DNA of 64,000 bases from Mangrovimicrobium sp048323675 (GCF_048323675.1 NZ_JBLWFK010000004.1:186001-250000); one strand, 5' to 3'; numbered from the stretch's first letter, positions 18,947 through 27,870 are shown. Numbers and translations are program-made. Notes: generated by a model not told the origin, from the sequence alone.

Positions 18947-19753
18947 TTACAGGCCCAGTACGTCCCGCATGTCGTACAGTTTCGCTTCGCGGCCAGCCAG
19001 CCAGCCGGCCGCGCGCACGGCGCCGCGGGCGAAGGACATCCGGCTGGACGCCTTGTGGGTGATTTCGACCCGCTCACCATCCGCGGCAAACATCACCGTG
19101 TGATCACCGACGATATCGCCGGCCCGCACGGTGGCGAAGCCGATGGTTTCGCGTTCGCGGGCGCCGGTCTGGCCCTGGCGGCCATAGACTGCAACCTTGT
19201 CGAGGTCACGGCCCAACGTATCGGCAACCACCTGCCCCATACTGAGCGCAGTACCGGAGGGCGCATCGATCTTGTGCCGGTGATGGGCCTCGTAGACCTC
19301 GATGTCCACGTCATCACCCAGCACCCGCGCCGCGACCTCCAGCAGCTTGAAGCAGAGGTTTACGCCGGTGCTGAAATTGGACGCCTTGCAGACCGGTACA
19401 CGCTGCGCCGCAGCATCGATTTCAGCCTGCTGATCACTGCTAAAGCCGGTAGTACCGATAACCACCGCCACCCCGTGCTGCGCACAGAGTTTCACGTTCG
19501 CGAGCGTTGCCTCGGGCACGGTGAAGTCGATCAATACGTCGATATCGGCGACCACTTCAGCGAGGTCCCCGGCCACGCTGACGCCGTTGCGGCCAATGCC
19601 GGCCAGCTCACCCGCGTCGGCACCGATCAGGCTGCTACCGGGTCGTTCGATGGCGGCCGCCAACTGCAGCGGGGCACCGGCGGCGTTCACAGCCTCGATG
19701 AGTGTGCGCCCCATGCGCCCGGCGGCGCCGGTAATACCGATACGTGTGGTCAT
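18947..19753 (-). CDS. dapB: 4-hydroxy-tetrahydrodipicolinate reductase
   Basis: 268 residues, family length. It catalyses the NAD(P)H reduction step of the diaminopimelate/lysine pathway. Visible: GITGAAGRMG nucleotide loop, DFTVPEATLANV, VVIGTTGFS, and the catalytic/substrate box EVYEAHHRHKIDAPSGTAL with His-His and Lys. Starts 4 nt before the dnaJ stop (ATGA overlap), so it is translationally coupled to dnaJ, an arrangement also known in Pseudomonas. Confidence 0.97.
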   Translation of the reverse strand: MTTRIGITGAAGRMGRTLIEAVNAAGAPLQLAAAIERPGSSLIGADAGELAGIGRNGVSVAGDLAEVVADIDVLIDFTVPEATLANVKLCAQHGVAVVIGTTGFSSDQQAEIDAAAQRVPVCKASNFSTGVNLCFKLLEVAARVLGDDVDIEVYEAHHRHKIDAPSGTALSMGQVVADTLGRDLDKVAVYGRQGQTGARERETIGFATVRAGDIVGDHTVMFAADGERVEITHKASSRMSFARGAVRAAGWLAGREAKLYDMRDVLGL

Positions 19754-20883
19754 GATGTCATGTCTTCAAAAAAATTCTTCACGCCCTCGAACCAGCTCTG
19801 CTGGCGCGGGGACTGCCGCTTGCCGTCCTCGCCGAGGGTCTCGCCCAGCTCCACGAGCAGTTCGCGCTGGCGCTTGGTGAGGTTGACTGGAGTTTCCACT
19901 ACCGCGCGACACAGCAGGTCGCCCACTGCGCCGCCGCGCACCGGCTTGACGCCCTTGCCACGCAGGCGGAACAGTTTACCGGTCTGGGTCTCCGCGGGAA
20001 TCTTCAGTTTTACCCGTCCGCCGAGGGTGGGGACTTCCATCTCGCCACCCAGTGCCGCGTCGACAAAGGATATCGGCACTTCACAGTAGAGGTGCTTGCC
20101 GTCGCGCTCGAAGATCGAGTGCTGCTTGACGGAAATCTGCACGAACAGGTCGCCGGGAGGACCACCCTTCAGGCCCGCTTCGCCTTCCCCGGTAAGCCGG
20201 ATACGGTCACCGGTATCCACGCCGGGGGGTACTTTCACGGACAGGGTACGGGTTTTTTCCACCCGGCCCTGGCCGTGACAGGAATTGCAGGGATCGGAGA
20301 TGATCTGGCCCTGGCCGCGACAGGCCGGGCAGGTCTGCTGCACCTGGAACAGGCCCTGCTGCATCCGTACCTGGCCGACGCCGCCACAGGTACCACAGTT
20401 CTGCGGCTTGGAGCCCGGCCTGGCGCCAGTGCCGTCGCAGGGTTCACATTCGACAAGGTTGGGGACGCGAATTTCGACCGTGGTGCCATGCACCGCGTCT
20501 TCCAGGGTGATGTCCAGGGTATAGCGCAGGTCGGAGCCGCGTTGGGGGCCGCTGCGGGAACGACCGCCGCCGCCAAAGATGTCACCGAAAACGTCGCCGA
20601 AGATATCGCTGAAGCTGCCGCCGCCGAAACCGCCGCCACCGCCCATCTGCGGATCGACCCCGGCGTGGCCAAAGCGGTCATAGGCCGCGCGCTTTTCCGG
20701 ATCCATGAGGACATCGTAGGCCTCGGTGGCTTCCTTGAACTTGTGGTCCGCCTCCGGATCATCCGGGTTGCGGTCCGGGTGGTACTTCATGGCCACCCGG
20801 CGGTAAGCTTTCTTGATTTCCTTTTCGTCGGTACCCTTATCGACGCCAAGAATCTCGTAATAGTCGCGTTTTTCCATACTCAC
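19750..20883 (-). CDS. dnaJ: Chaperone protein DnaJ
   Basis: 377 residues. J domain (1-70) with the HPD motif in KYHPDRNPDD, a G/F-rich region (about 75-110), four CxxCxGxG zinc-finger repeats (CEPCDGTG, CGTCGGVG, CPACRGQG, CNSCHGQG) and the C-terminal client-binding domains. It stimulates DnaK ATPase and delivers unfolded clients. Downstream of dnaK across a gap holding a strong hairpin. Confidence 0.98.
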   Translation of the reverse strand: MSMEKRDYYEILGVDKGTDEKEIKKAYRRVAMKYHPDRNPDDPEADHKFKEATEAYDVLMDPEKRAAYDRFGHAGVDPQMGGGGGFGGGSFSDIFGDVFGDIFGGGGRSRSGPQRGSDLRYTLDITLEDAVHGTTVEIRVPNLVECEPCDGTGARPGSKPQNCGTCGGVGQVRMQQGLFQVQQTCPACRGQGQIISDPCNSCHGQGRVEKTRTLSVKVPPGVDTGDRIRLTGEGEAGLKGGPPGDLFVQISVKQHSIFERDGKHLYCEVPISFVDAALGGEMEVPTLGGRVKLKIPAETQTGKLFRLRGKGVKPVRGGAVGDLLCRAVVETPVNLTKRQRELLVELGETLGEDGKRQSPRQQSWFEGVKNFFEDMTS

Positions 20884-20916
20884 CCGGCCCGCCTGCCGCT
20901 GTTTAAAACGTAAATT

Positions 20917-20989
20917 GGGGTCAGAGCCCGAACCAACAAAACCGGGGTCAGAGCCCTTTTTCCCTCAGGGGAAAAAGGGCTCTGACCCC
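20917..20989. repeat. Repeat-hairpin element between dnaK and dnaJ (GGGGTCAGAGCCC copies)
   Basis: Two direct copies of the 13-mer GGGGTCAGAGCCC (20917-20929 and 20944-20956) and one inverted copy (20977-20989). The last two form a perfect 21-bp stem (20944-20964 with 20969-20989) around a 4-nt loop. A related copy occurs near 23043. It resembles REP-type or transposase-mobilised short repeats and could also modulate the dnaK/dnaJ mRNA as an attenuator or stabiliser. Confidence 0.85.
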
Positions 20990-21009
20990 ATCGAGGCAGC
21001 CTGCTTGCC

Positions 21010-22944
21010 TTACTTCTTGTCGTCGTCCTTGACTTCCTCGAACTCAGCGTCGACCACGTCATCGGCGGCGTTGCTGCCGCTGCCGCCGGCACCCGCACCG
21101 GCGGACGCGCCCTGTGCGCTTTCCGCCTGGGCCGCGTACATCTTCTGCGCGACCGGACCGGTGGCTTCGGTGAGCGCGGTTGCCGCGGCGTCGATGGCAT
21201 CCTTGTCGTCACCTTTCACCGCCTCCTCAGCCTTCGCAATGGCGGCCTCGATAGCAGCTTTCTCGTCATCGCTGGCGTGTTCCGCACCCTCTTCCAGGGT
21301 TTTCTTCGCCGCGTGGACCAGGCCGTCGCAGGTGTTGCGAGCGGTGATCAGTTCCTCGAACTTCTTGTCCGCTTCAGCGTTCGCCTCGGCGTCCGCCACC
21401 ATTTTCTCGATATCTTCCTCGGACAGGCCGCCAGAGGCGGTGATCCGGATGGACTGTTGCTTGCCGGTGGCCTTGTCCTTCGCCGACACGTTGAGGATGC
21501 CGTTGGCGTCGAGGTCAAAGGTGACTTCGATCTGCGGCATGCCGCGCGGGGCCGGCGGGATGTCCGCCAGGTCGAAGCGGCCCAGCGACTTGTTCTGCGC
21601 CGCCTGCTTGCGCTCACCCTGCACCACGTGGATGGTCACGGCTGTCTGGTTGTCGTCCGCGGTGGAGAAGACCTGCGATTTCTTGGTCGGAATCGTGGTG
21701 TTCTTCTCGATCAGCGGGGTCGCCACACCGCCCATGGTTTCGATACCCAGGGTCAGCGGGGTGACGTCCAGCAGCAGTACATCCTTGACGTCGCCCGACA
21801 GTACCGCGCCCTGGATGGAGGCGCCCATGGCCACCGCTTCATCCGGGTTGACGTCCTTGCGCGGTTCCTTGCCGAAGAAGTCCGCGACTTTCTGCTGCAC
21901 CATCGGCATGCGGGTCTGACCGCCCACCAGGATCACGTCGTTGATCTCGGAGGGTGACAGGCCGGCGTCCTGCAGGGCGATTTTCACCGGTTCCAGCGAA
22001 CGGTTCACCAGTTCTTCCACCAGCGACTCGAGCTTGGAGCGCGACAGTTTAACCACCAGGTGCTTGGGACCGGTCGCATCCGCCGTGATATACGGCAGGT
22101 TCACTTCGGTCTGCTGCGAACTGGACAGTTCGATCTTGGCTTTCTCGGCGGCCTCTTTCAGGCGCTGCAGGGCCAGCGGATCGTTGTGCAGGTCGATACC
22201 GGACTCTTTCTTGAACTCCGCGGCGAGGTACTCGATCAGGCGCAGGTCGAAATCCTCACCACCGAGGAAGGTGTCGCCATTGGTGGACAGTACTTCGAAC
22301 TGGTGCTCGCCGTCCACTTCGGCAATCTCGATGATGGAGATGTCGAAGGTACCGCCACCCAGGTCGTAGACCGCGATGGTGCGGTCGCCCTTGGCCTTGT
22401 CCATGCCGTAGGCCAGCGCCGCCGCGGTGGGCTCGTTGATGATGCGCTTGACCTCGAGACCGGCGATCTTGCCCGCGTCCTTGGTGGCCTGGCGCTGGGA
22501 GTCGTTGAAGTAGGCCGGCACGGTGATAACCGCTTCGGTTACCGGCTCACCGAGGAACTCCTCGGCGGTTTTCTTCATCTTGCGCAGTACTTCCGCGGAA
22601 ACCTGCGGCGGCGCCATTTTCTGGCCCTTGGCTTCCACCCAGGCGTCGCCGTTGTCCGCCTCGGTGATCTTGTAGGGGACCATGCTGATGTCTTTCTGCA
22701 CCACGTCGTCCTTGAAGCGGCGGCCGATCAGGCGCTTCACGGCGAACAGGGTGTTTTGCGGGTTGGTCACGGCCTGGCGCTTGGCGCTCTGGCCGACCAG
22801 GATTTCACCGTCCTCGGTGTACGCGACGACCGACGGGGTGGTGCGGTCGCCCTCGGAGTTCTCGATAACCCGCGGCTTGCCGCCCTCCAGCACTGACACG
22901 CAGGAGTTGGTGGTACCGAGGTCAATTCCGATAATCTTGCCCAT
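21010..22944 (-). CDS. dnaK: Chaperone protein DnaK (Hsp70)
   Basis: 644 residues. I chose the ATG of MGKIIGIDLGTTNSCVSV, the conserved DnaK start; an in-frame ATG 29 codons upstream would run through the promoter region. ATPase domain with phosphate-1 loop IDLGTTNS and AVYDLGGGTFDISI, linker DVLLLDVTPLTLGIE, substrate-binding domain, and the C-terminal EEVKDDDKK tail typical of bacterial DnaK. Preceded by a good sigma-32 promoter at 23005-23032. Confidence 0.98.
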   Translation of the reverse strand: MGKIIGIDLGTTNSCVSVLEGGKPRVIENSEGDRTTPSVVAYTEDGEILVGQSAKRQAVTNPQNTLFAVKRLIGRRFKDDVVQKDISMVPYKITEADNGDAWVEAKGQKMAPPQVSAEVLRKMKKTAEEFLGEPVTEAVITVPAYFNDSQRQATKDAGKIAGLEVKRIINEPTAAALAYGMDKAKGDRTIAVYDLGGGTFDISIIEIAEVDGEHQFEVLSTNGDTFLGGEDFDLRLIEYLAAEFKKESGIDLHNDPLALQRLKEAAEKAKIELSSSQQTEVNLPYITADATGPKHLVVKLSRSKLESLVEELVNRSLEPVKIALQDAGLSPSEINDVILVGGQTRMPMVQQKVADFFGKEPRKDVNPDEAVAMGASIQGAVLSGDVKDVLLLDVTPLTLGIETMGGVATPLIEKNTTIPTKKSQVFSTADDNQTAVTIHVVQGERKQAAQNKSLGRFDLADIPPAPRGMPQIEVTFDLDANGILNVSAKDKATGKQQSIRITASGGLSEEDIEKMVADAEANAEADKKFEELITARNTCDGLVHAAKKTLEEGAEHASDDEKAAIEAAIAKAEEAVKGDDKDAIDAAATALTEATGPVAQKMYAAQAESAQGASAGAGAGGSGSNAADDVVDAEFEEVKDDDKK

Positions 22945-23004
22945 GTTTGTCTCTCCAGTCTTGGTGGGCGCTCCGTGGCGCCCGCTGCAATTTCGTTGTT
23001 CTCT

Positions 23005-23032
23005 ATCTGGGGGTCTTTCGCGGTGATTCAAC
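23005..23032 (-). promoter_or_regulatory. Sigma-32 heat-shock promoter of dnaK
   Basis: Read on the minus strand: GTTGAAT, 13 nt, CCCCAGAT. The sigma-32 consensus is CTTGAAA-N11-16-CCCCATNT. It ends about 60 nt before the dnaK ATG. Confidence 0.75.
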
Positions 23033-23041
23033 CCCCGGAAA

Positions 23042-23055
23042 GTGGGGTCAGGGCC
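23042..23055. repeat. Second, diverged copy of the GGGGTCAG repeat
   Basis: GTGGGGTCAGGGCCG, followed by a T-run, lies between grpE and the dnaK promoter. It matches the copies at 20917-20989 except for one base in the core. Unlike those it has no inverted partner nearby. Confidence 0.6.
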
Positions 23056-23121
23056 GGTTTTTTACACTGATCGCACCCGGTTTTACCCGGCTGCCGGTCA
23101 AAACGCCCCCACCCTGGCCGG

Positions 23122-23706
23122 TTACTTGCTGACCATCACCATGGCCGGGCGGATCAGGCGGCCGTTCAGGGTGTAGCCCTTCTGCATGACGGCGATAACA
23201 GTGTTCGGCTCGACTTCCCGGTTTTCCACCATGCTCATGGCCTGGTGCAGGTTCGGGTCGAAGGGCTCGCCCTGGGGGTCGAGCTGCGCCACGCTGTGCT
23301 TCTCCAGTGCGCTGATCAGGCTTTTCAGGGTCAGCTCGACCCCCTCGGCGATCGGCCTGACGGCCTCTTCACCGCCGGCGGCCGCTTCCAGCGCCCGTTC
23401 GAGGTTGTCTACCACCGGCAACAGCTCGCTGGCGAAGCGCTCGAGGGCGAACTTGCGGGCTTTCTCCACGTCCAGCTCGGCGCGGCGCTGGATATTCTGT
23501 GCGTCGGCCTGGGCACGCAGGGCCGCATCGCGGGCTGCGGCGAGGTCGGCCTGCAGGGTTTCCAGCTCTGATTCCAGGGTATCCTCCTCAACGACTTCCT
23601 CGTTGGCGATATCCCGGGCATTTACTTCCGCTTCGGGCGAAGCTGGCGACTGTTCGCCCCCGTCCATGGTACCGGTTCCAGATTTCTGAGAGTCTTGCTC
23701 GGCCAC
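23122..23706 (-). CDS. grpE: Nucleotide exchange factor GrpE
   Basis: 194 residues. An acidic, low-complexity N-terminus (1-45), a long coiled coil (about 45-105, with LQADLAAARDAALRAQADAQNIQRR), and the C-terminal beta domain with PFDPNLHQAM and NTVIAVMQKGYTLNGRLIRPAMVMV. GrpE releases ADP from DnaK. A near-perfect sigma-32 promoter lies 43-70 nt upstream. Confidence 0.97.
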   Translation of the reverse strand: MAEQDSQKSGTGTMDGGEQSPASPEAEVNARDIANEEVVEEDTLESELETLQADLAAARDAALRAQADAQNIQRRAELDVEKARKFALERFASELLPVVDNLERALEAAAGGEEAVRPIAEGVELTLKSLISALEKHSVAQLDPQGEPFDPNLHQAMSMVENREVEPNTVIAVMQKGYTLNGRLIRPAMVMVSK

Positions 23707-23748
23707 GCGTTTTCTCCGTTATGGCTTGCGATTGGTGTCGTTCGCCGG

Positions 23749-23776
23749 ATATGGGGCCGGCTCGGGGAATTTCAAG
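23749..23776 (-). promoter_or_regulatory. Sigma-32 heat-shock promoter of grpE
   Basis: Read on the minus strand: CTTGAAA, 13 nt, CCCCATAT. This is an exact match to the sigma-32 consensus. It lies between hrcA and grpE and could initiate a grpE-dnaK-dnaJ transcript. Confidence 0.9.
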
Positions 23777-23834
23777 GCTGGAATTGGAGGCCGATCCTGA
23801 GCGGATGGCGGGTCCCGGGACGCGCCTGCGGGGA

Positions 23835-24893
23835 TCAGCGGGTGAGTGCGGAGCTCAACATCCGGGCGGTGATATCGACGATGGGAATCACCCGCTCGTA
23901 GGCCATCCGGGTCGGTCCGATAACCCCCAGTACCCCGAGGGTACGGGCGCCGTCGGTGTAGGGGGCAGTGATCACCGAATAGTCGCCAAACACTTCGTAG
24001 CCGGCCTCGTCACCAATATACACCTGTACCCCCTGTGCCTGGGAGCAGCGCTCCAGCAGGTGGAGCAAATCCTTTTTGCGCTCGAAGGCGTCGAACAGCT
24101 CCCGCAACTTGAACATTTCATCCGCCGTGGCACCGCCCAGCAGGCGCGATTCTCCCGCCACGACGCAATCCTCGCTGCCCTCATCCTGGTCCAGCGCCTT
24201 GCTGGCAAGGTCCAGGGTCGCCTGCATGTAGCTGTCGATCTGGCTGCGGGCCTCCTGCATTTCCCGCAGCAGGTGCTCCTGGACCTGCTGCAGGGGGCGC
24301 CCGGCGAAACGCTGGTTGACCATGCTGGCGGCGGCGTTGAGCTCCTCTTCGGTAAAGGGCCGCTGGGTGTGGATGATGCGGTTCTGCACTTCGCGCTCAT
24401 TCACTACGAGGATGACCAGCACCCGGTCCCCGGACAGGGGCAGGAACTCCACCTGCCGGAGCTGCCCCGGCTCTTTGCGCGGCACGGTTATCAGGCCGGC
24501 CTGGGCGGTAATATTGGACAGCAGTGACGAGGCGCTCTGGACCAGTTCGCCGGTGGACTTGTCGGGATTGAGGCCGTGGCGCAGGAACTGCACGGCCTCC
24601 TGTTCCAGCGGCTGTACCTGCAGCAGGCAATCGACGAAGAAGCGGTAGCCCTGGGCGGTGGGGATGCGCCCGGCGGAGGTGTGCGGCGAGGCGAGGAAGC
24701 CGCGCTCCTCGAGGTCGGACATGACGTTGCGGATGGTGGCCGCGCTGACGGCCAGCCCGGAGGCCTGCATCAGCGTCTTGGAGCCCACGGGCTGGCCGTC
24801 GCTGATGTGTTTCTGGATCAGGGTCTTCAGGAGTACCTTGGCCCTGTCGGAAATAACGTCGCTGGTCATGGTGTCCGTAATCAGGTTGTCCAT
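23835..24893 (-). CDS. hrcA: Heat-inducible transcription repressor HrcA
   Basis: 352 residues, family length. N-terminal winged helix (SDGQPVGSKTLMQASGLAVSAATIRNVMSDLEERGFLASPHTSAGRIPTAQGYRFFVD), followed by the GAF-like dimerisation region with GVLGVIGPTRMAYERVIPIVD at the C-terminus. In other bacteria HrcA represses groESL/dnaK through the CIRCE operator; none is visible near the dnaK, grpE or hrcA starts. The second ATG (24869) is an alternative start. It is upstream of grpE in the same direction. Confidence 0.96.
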   Translation of the reverse strand: MDNLITDTMTSDVISDRAKVLLKTLIQKHISDGQPVGSKTLMQASGLAVSAATIRNVMSDLEERGFLASPHTSAGRIPTAQGYRFFVDCLLQVQPLEQEAVQFLRHGLNPDKSTGELVQSASSLLSNITAQAGLITVPRKEPGQLRQVEFLPLSGDRVLVILVVNEREVQNRIIHTQRPFTEEELNAAASMVNQRFAGRPLQQVQEHLLREMQEARSQIDSYMQATLDLASKALDQDEGSEDCVVAGESRLLGGATADEMFKLRELFDAFERKKDLLHLLERCSQAQGVQVYIGDEAGYEVFGDYSVITAPYTDGARTLGVLGVIGPTRMAYERVIPIVDITARMLSSALTR

Positions 24894-25320
24894 GTGTTTG
24901 TATCATAGTGGGGGCGGATCGCCAAACTCACAAGTTCCCATGCAATGGCCCAGCCTGAATCTTGTGCCACAGGTAGAGTGTGAGACGGAACCTGCCTGCT
25001 GGAACCGTGTGGCGACAGGGACGTCGCCACCCGAGCCTGCACATGGAAGTGCGCTTTTTGGCGTGTTCCAGCAGGCAGGATCCGTTTCACGCTCGGCGGC
25101 TCAACCCACGCACCAGGAAGTCAAACAACGCTACAAATCAGTCCCATCTTCAAGCGCTCCCTCATGGTTACTTCGCTAGCCGGTGGCTTGGCCAGCGATC
25201 AGCCAGTATCCCTTCCAATCACCTTACAAATTTCAGGTTCCAGATCCAATCCAGTGGCGTTCGATCTATTTATGCTGCCAGACTTCTGCGGTATAAATGT
25301 CGAAACATTCAGGGCGGCGT
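24894..25320. other. Long intergenic region between hrcA and recN, holding a repeat element
   Basis: These 427 bases separate the divergent hrcA and recN genes. ORFs crossing it look random. Besides the inverted-repeat element listed separately I see nothing specific: no CIRCE, no LexA box of the CTGT-N8-ACAG type, and no clear promoter for either gene. Confidence 0.5.
24980..25090. repeat. REP/BIME-like nested inverted repeat upstream of recN
   Basis: The outer arms 24980-25005 and 25065-25090 are complementary over 24 of 26 positions (core CCTGCCTGCTGGAAC). Inside them, 25009-25030 forms a perfect 8-bp hairpin GTGGCGAC/GTCGCCAC. The nested architecture resembles bacterial interspersed mosaic elements. 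It does not encode a protein. It may act in transcription termination or gyrase binding, or be a mobile repeat. Confidence 0.75.
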
Positions 25321-26979
25321 ATGCTCACCCATCTCAGCATCAGCAACTACACCATCGTCCCGGAACTGGACATCGAACTGGCCGGCGGGATGACCGTCAT
25401 TACCGGCGAAACCGGTGCCGGCAAATCCATCATGCTCGACGCCCTGGGCCTGTGCCTGGGCGACCGGGCGGACCCGAAGGCGGTGCGGCCCGGCTGCGAG
25501 CGCGCCGAGATTTCCGCTACCTTTGATATCACCGGTATCCCCGCGGCGCACCAGTGGCTGGCAGGGCGCGATCTCGACAGCGGCGAGGAGTGCCTGCTGC
25601 GCCGGGTGGTGACGGCGGAGGGCCGCAGTCGCGCCTATATCAATGGCAGTCCCAGTACGCTGCAGGATTGCGCGGAACTGGGGGCGCTGCTGATCGACAT
25701 TCACAGCCAGCACGCCCACCAGTCGCTGCTGCGGCGCCCGGTGCAGCGGGACCTGCTGGATGAATATGCAGGGCATTCCAGGCTCACCGAGTCTGTCGGG
25801 CAACTGGCCAGTGCCTGGCTGCGCGCCCGGCGCGAGCTGGAACTGCTGGCGGGCAGCCGCGAGGAGCACACGGCACGCGCGCAGTTGCTGTCCTACCAGG
25901 TCGAGGAGCTGGAGGCGCTGGCGCTGCAGGAAGGGGAGCTGGAAGCGCTGGAGAGCGAGCAGAAGCAGCTGGAGAATGCCGAACAGATTCTCTCCTCCGC
26001 CCACGCCGCGGTGGAATTGTGCGAGGAACAGGAAACCGGGACCCGGCGCGCATTGCAGCTGATGGACAGCCGCACCCACGCCGGCGAAGCGGCGAACGGG
26101 GCGCGCGAATTGCTCGAGAGTGCTGCCATCCAGCTGTCCGAGGCGAGCCGCGAGATCCAGCATTACCTCGACCGGGTGGAAATCAATCCGGAGCGCCTGA
26201 AAGAGGTGGAAGAGCGGCTCGAAGCGATTTACGACGTGGCGCGCAAGCACCGGGTGCTGCCCGAACAGGTGCGGGAGACCCAGCAGCGACTGCAGGAAGA
26301 ACTGGACTCCCTGACCGGCAGCGCGGAGCGTATCGATACCCTGCAAGCCGACCTCGACCGGCTGGCGGGGGAGTACCAGGCCGAGGCGAAGAAGCTCAGT
26401 GCCGGCCGCAAAAAGGCCGCCAAAAGCCTCGCGGTGGAAACGCAGAAGATTCTCGCCTCCCTGGCCATGGCCCACTGCCAGCTGGAGGCCGCCCTGCCCG
26501 GCCGGGAGGACGGCAACCCCCACCCCCACGGCAACGAGGACGTGGAGCTGCGGATCAGCACCAACCCGGGCGCAGCGCCGCAGCCGCTGGGCAAGATCGC
26601 CTCCGGTGGCGAACTCTCCCGCATCAGCCTCGCCATCCAGGTGGTTGCCGCCAGCGGCAGTACGGTGCCGGCGATGGTCTTCGACGAGGTGGACGTGGGC
26701 ATTGGCGGCGGTGTGGCGGAAGTGGTCGGCCGACTGCTGCGCGGGCTGGCCGGCAAATCACAGGTGCTGTGCGTCACTCACCTGCCACAGGTCGCGGCAC
26801 AGGGGCATCACCACCTGCGCGTCAGCAAGCTCAGCAGCGGCAAATCGGTGCAGACACAGCTGGAAACGCTGGACGCGGACAACAAGGTGGAGGAACTGGC
26901 GCGTATGCTCGGTGGCCTGAGCATCACCGAACAGACCCGGGCCCATGCCCGCGAGATGCTGGAAAACGCCGAGGCCTGA
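25321..26979 (+). CDS. recN: DNA repair protein RecN
   Basis: 552 residues, an SMC-like ATPase. I prefer the ATG of MLTHLSISNYTIV, the usual RecN start, preceded by AGGGCGG, over an in-frame ATG eight codons upstream. Walker A GETGAGKS (about 34-41), long central coiled coils, signature LGKIASGGELSRISLAIQV and Walker B AMVFDEVDVGIGG. RecN helps hold and repair double-strand breaks and is often SOS-induced, but no LexA box is visible. Confidence 0.97.
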   Translation: MLTHLSISNYTIVPELDIELAGGMTVITGETGAGKSIMLDALGLCLGDRADPKAVRPGCERAEISATFDITGIPAAHQWLAGRDLDSGEECLLRRVVTAEGRSRAYINGSPSTLQDCAELGALLIDIHSQHAHQSLLRRPVQRDLLDEYAGHSRLTESVGQLASAWLRARRELELLAGSREEHTARAQLLSYQVEELEALALQEGELEALESEQKQLENAEQILSSAHAAVELCEEQETGTRRALQLMDSRTHAGEAANGARELLESAAIQLSEASREIQHYLDRVEINPERLKEVEERLEAIYDVARKHRVLPEQVRETQQRLQEELDSLTGSAERIDTLQADLDRLAGEYQAEAKKLSAGRKKAAKSLAVETQKILASLAMAHCQLEAALPGREDGNPHPHGNEDVELRISTNPGAAPQPLGKIASGGELSRISLAIQVVAASGSTVPAMVFDEVDVGIGGGVAEVVGRLLRGLAGKSQVLCVTHLPQVAAQGHHHLRVSKLSSGKSVQTQLETLDADNKVEELARMLGGLSITEQTRAHAREMLENAEA

Positions 26980-26997
26980 CGCTGCGAGAAACCTGCT

Positions 26998-27414
26998 TCA
27001 GTTGGCTTTTTTACGGACGTAGAGAACCAGCGAGTGGTCCTCGAGCTCGAAGCCGTGCTCGGCGGCAATCCGGTTCTGGCGTTCCTCGATAACCGGGTCG
27101 TTGAACTCGATGACTTCGCCGGTATCGAGACAGACCATGTGGTCGTGGTGATCGCCCTTGGCCAGTTCGAACACGGAGTGGCCGGTTTCAAAATGGTGGC
27201 GGGTGACAAGACCGGCGGATTCGAACTGGGTGAGTACCCGGTATACCGTCGCCAATCCCACATCTTCCCCGGCGTCGCGCAGTGCGTCGTAGACCTGTTC
27301 CGCGCTCATGTGCTGCTCGCTGTGCTCGGTCATCTCCAGGATCTGCAGGATCTTGACCCTGGGGAGCGTAACTTTCAGCCCTGCGCGGCGCAGTTCCTGA
27401 TTTTCTTCGGACAT
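26998..27414 (-). CDS. fur: Ferric uptake regulator Fur
   Basis: 138 residues. Winged helix (LKVTLPRVKILQILE ... VGLATVYRVLTQFESAGLVTRHHFETG) followed by the dimerisation/metal domain with GDHHDHMVCLDTGEVIEF. The second Cys of the E. coli CxxC pair is replaced by Thr, as in other Pseudomonas-type Fur proteins. Represses iron-uptake genes when Fe2+ is abundant. Divergent from bamE and convergent with recN, an order shared with Pseudomonas. Confidence 0.97.
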   Translation of the reverse strand: MSEENQELRRAGLKVTLPRVKILQILEMTEHSEQHMSAEQVYDALRDAGEDVGLATVYRVLTQFESAGLVTRHHFETGHSVFELAKGDHHDHMVCLDTGEVIEFNDPVIEERQNRIAAEHGFELEDHSLVLYVRKKAN

Positions 27415-27486
27415 GGTGAGGGGTTCTCTGTCTTGGCGAGTAGCGGTATGATGCCACCGCTATAAATGAAGTGGAAGTTTTAGCCC

Positions 27487-27870
27487 ATGCGTATTCTTTT
27501 GCCGGCCCTGCTCGCCTTCGCTCTCAGCGCCTGCAGTTTTGTCGGTTTTCCCGGTGTTTATCGCATCGACGTCGAACAGGGCAACATCGTCACCCAGGAA
27601 CAGCTCGACCAGCTCCAGCCGGGGATGAGCCGCCGCCAGGTTCGCTTCCTGCTGGGAACGCCGCTGGTGGAAGACACCTTCAACCCGGATCGCTGGGACT
27701 ACAGCTACAGCAAGCGCAACGGCCTCGATGTCCTGGCCGACTCCAAACTGACCGTGATTTTCGATGGCGACAGCCTTGTGGATGTGCGCGGAGACGCGGC
27801 GCCTGCCGCCTTTCGCGAAGAGGTTCCCGCCGAGAGTGACAGCAGTTTCCCGGAAGACGACCGCACCTGA
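27487..27870 (+). CDS. bamE: Outer-membrane assembly lipoprotein BamE (SmpA/OmlA)
   Basis: 127 residues. Signal peptide with lipobox FALSAC, predicting lipidation at Cys16. The BamE domain is recognised by VTQEQLDQLQPGMSRRQVRFLLGTPLVEDTFNPDRWDYSYS. It is the small accessory lipoprotein of the BAM complex that inserts beta-barrel proteins. The C-terminal ~25 residues are acidic and probably disordered. Divergent from fur. Confidence 0.96.
   Translation: MRILLPALLAFALSACSFVGFPGVYRIDVEQGNIVTQEQLDQLQPGMSRRQVRFLLGTPLVEDTFNPDRWDYSYSKRNGLDVLADSKLTVIFDGDSLVDVRGDAAPAAFREEVPAESDSSFPEDDRT

Noticed and set aside
22945..23031. 29-residue N-terminal extension of DnaK
   Set aside because: It would place the start within the sigma-32 promoter, and DnaK universally begins near MGKIIGIDLGTTNS.
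25250..25320. LexA (SOS) box upstream of recN
   Set aside because: No CTGT-N8-ACAG-type palindrome is visible before the recN start.
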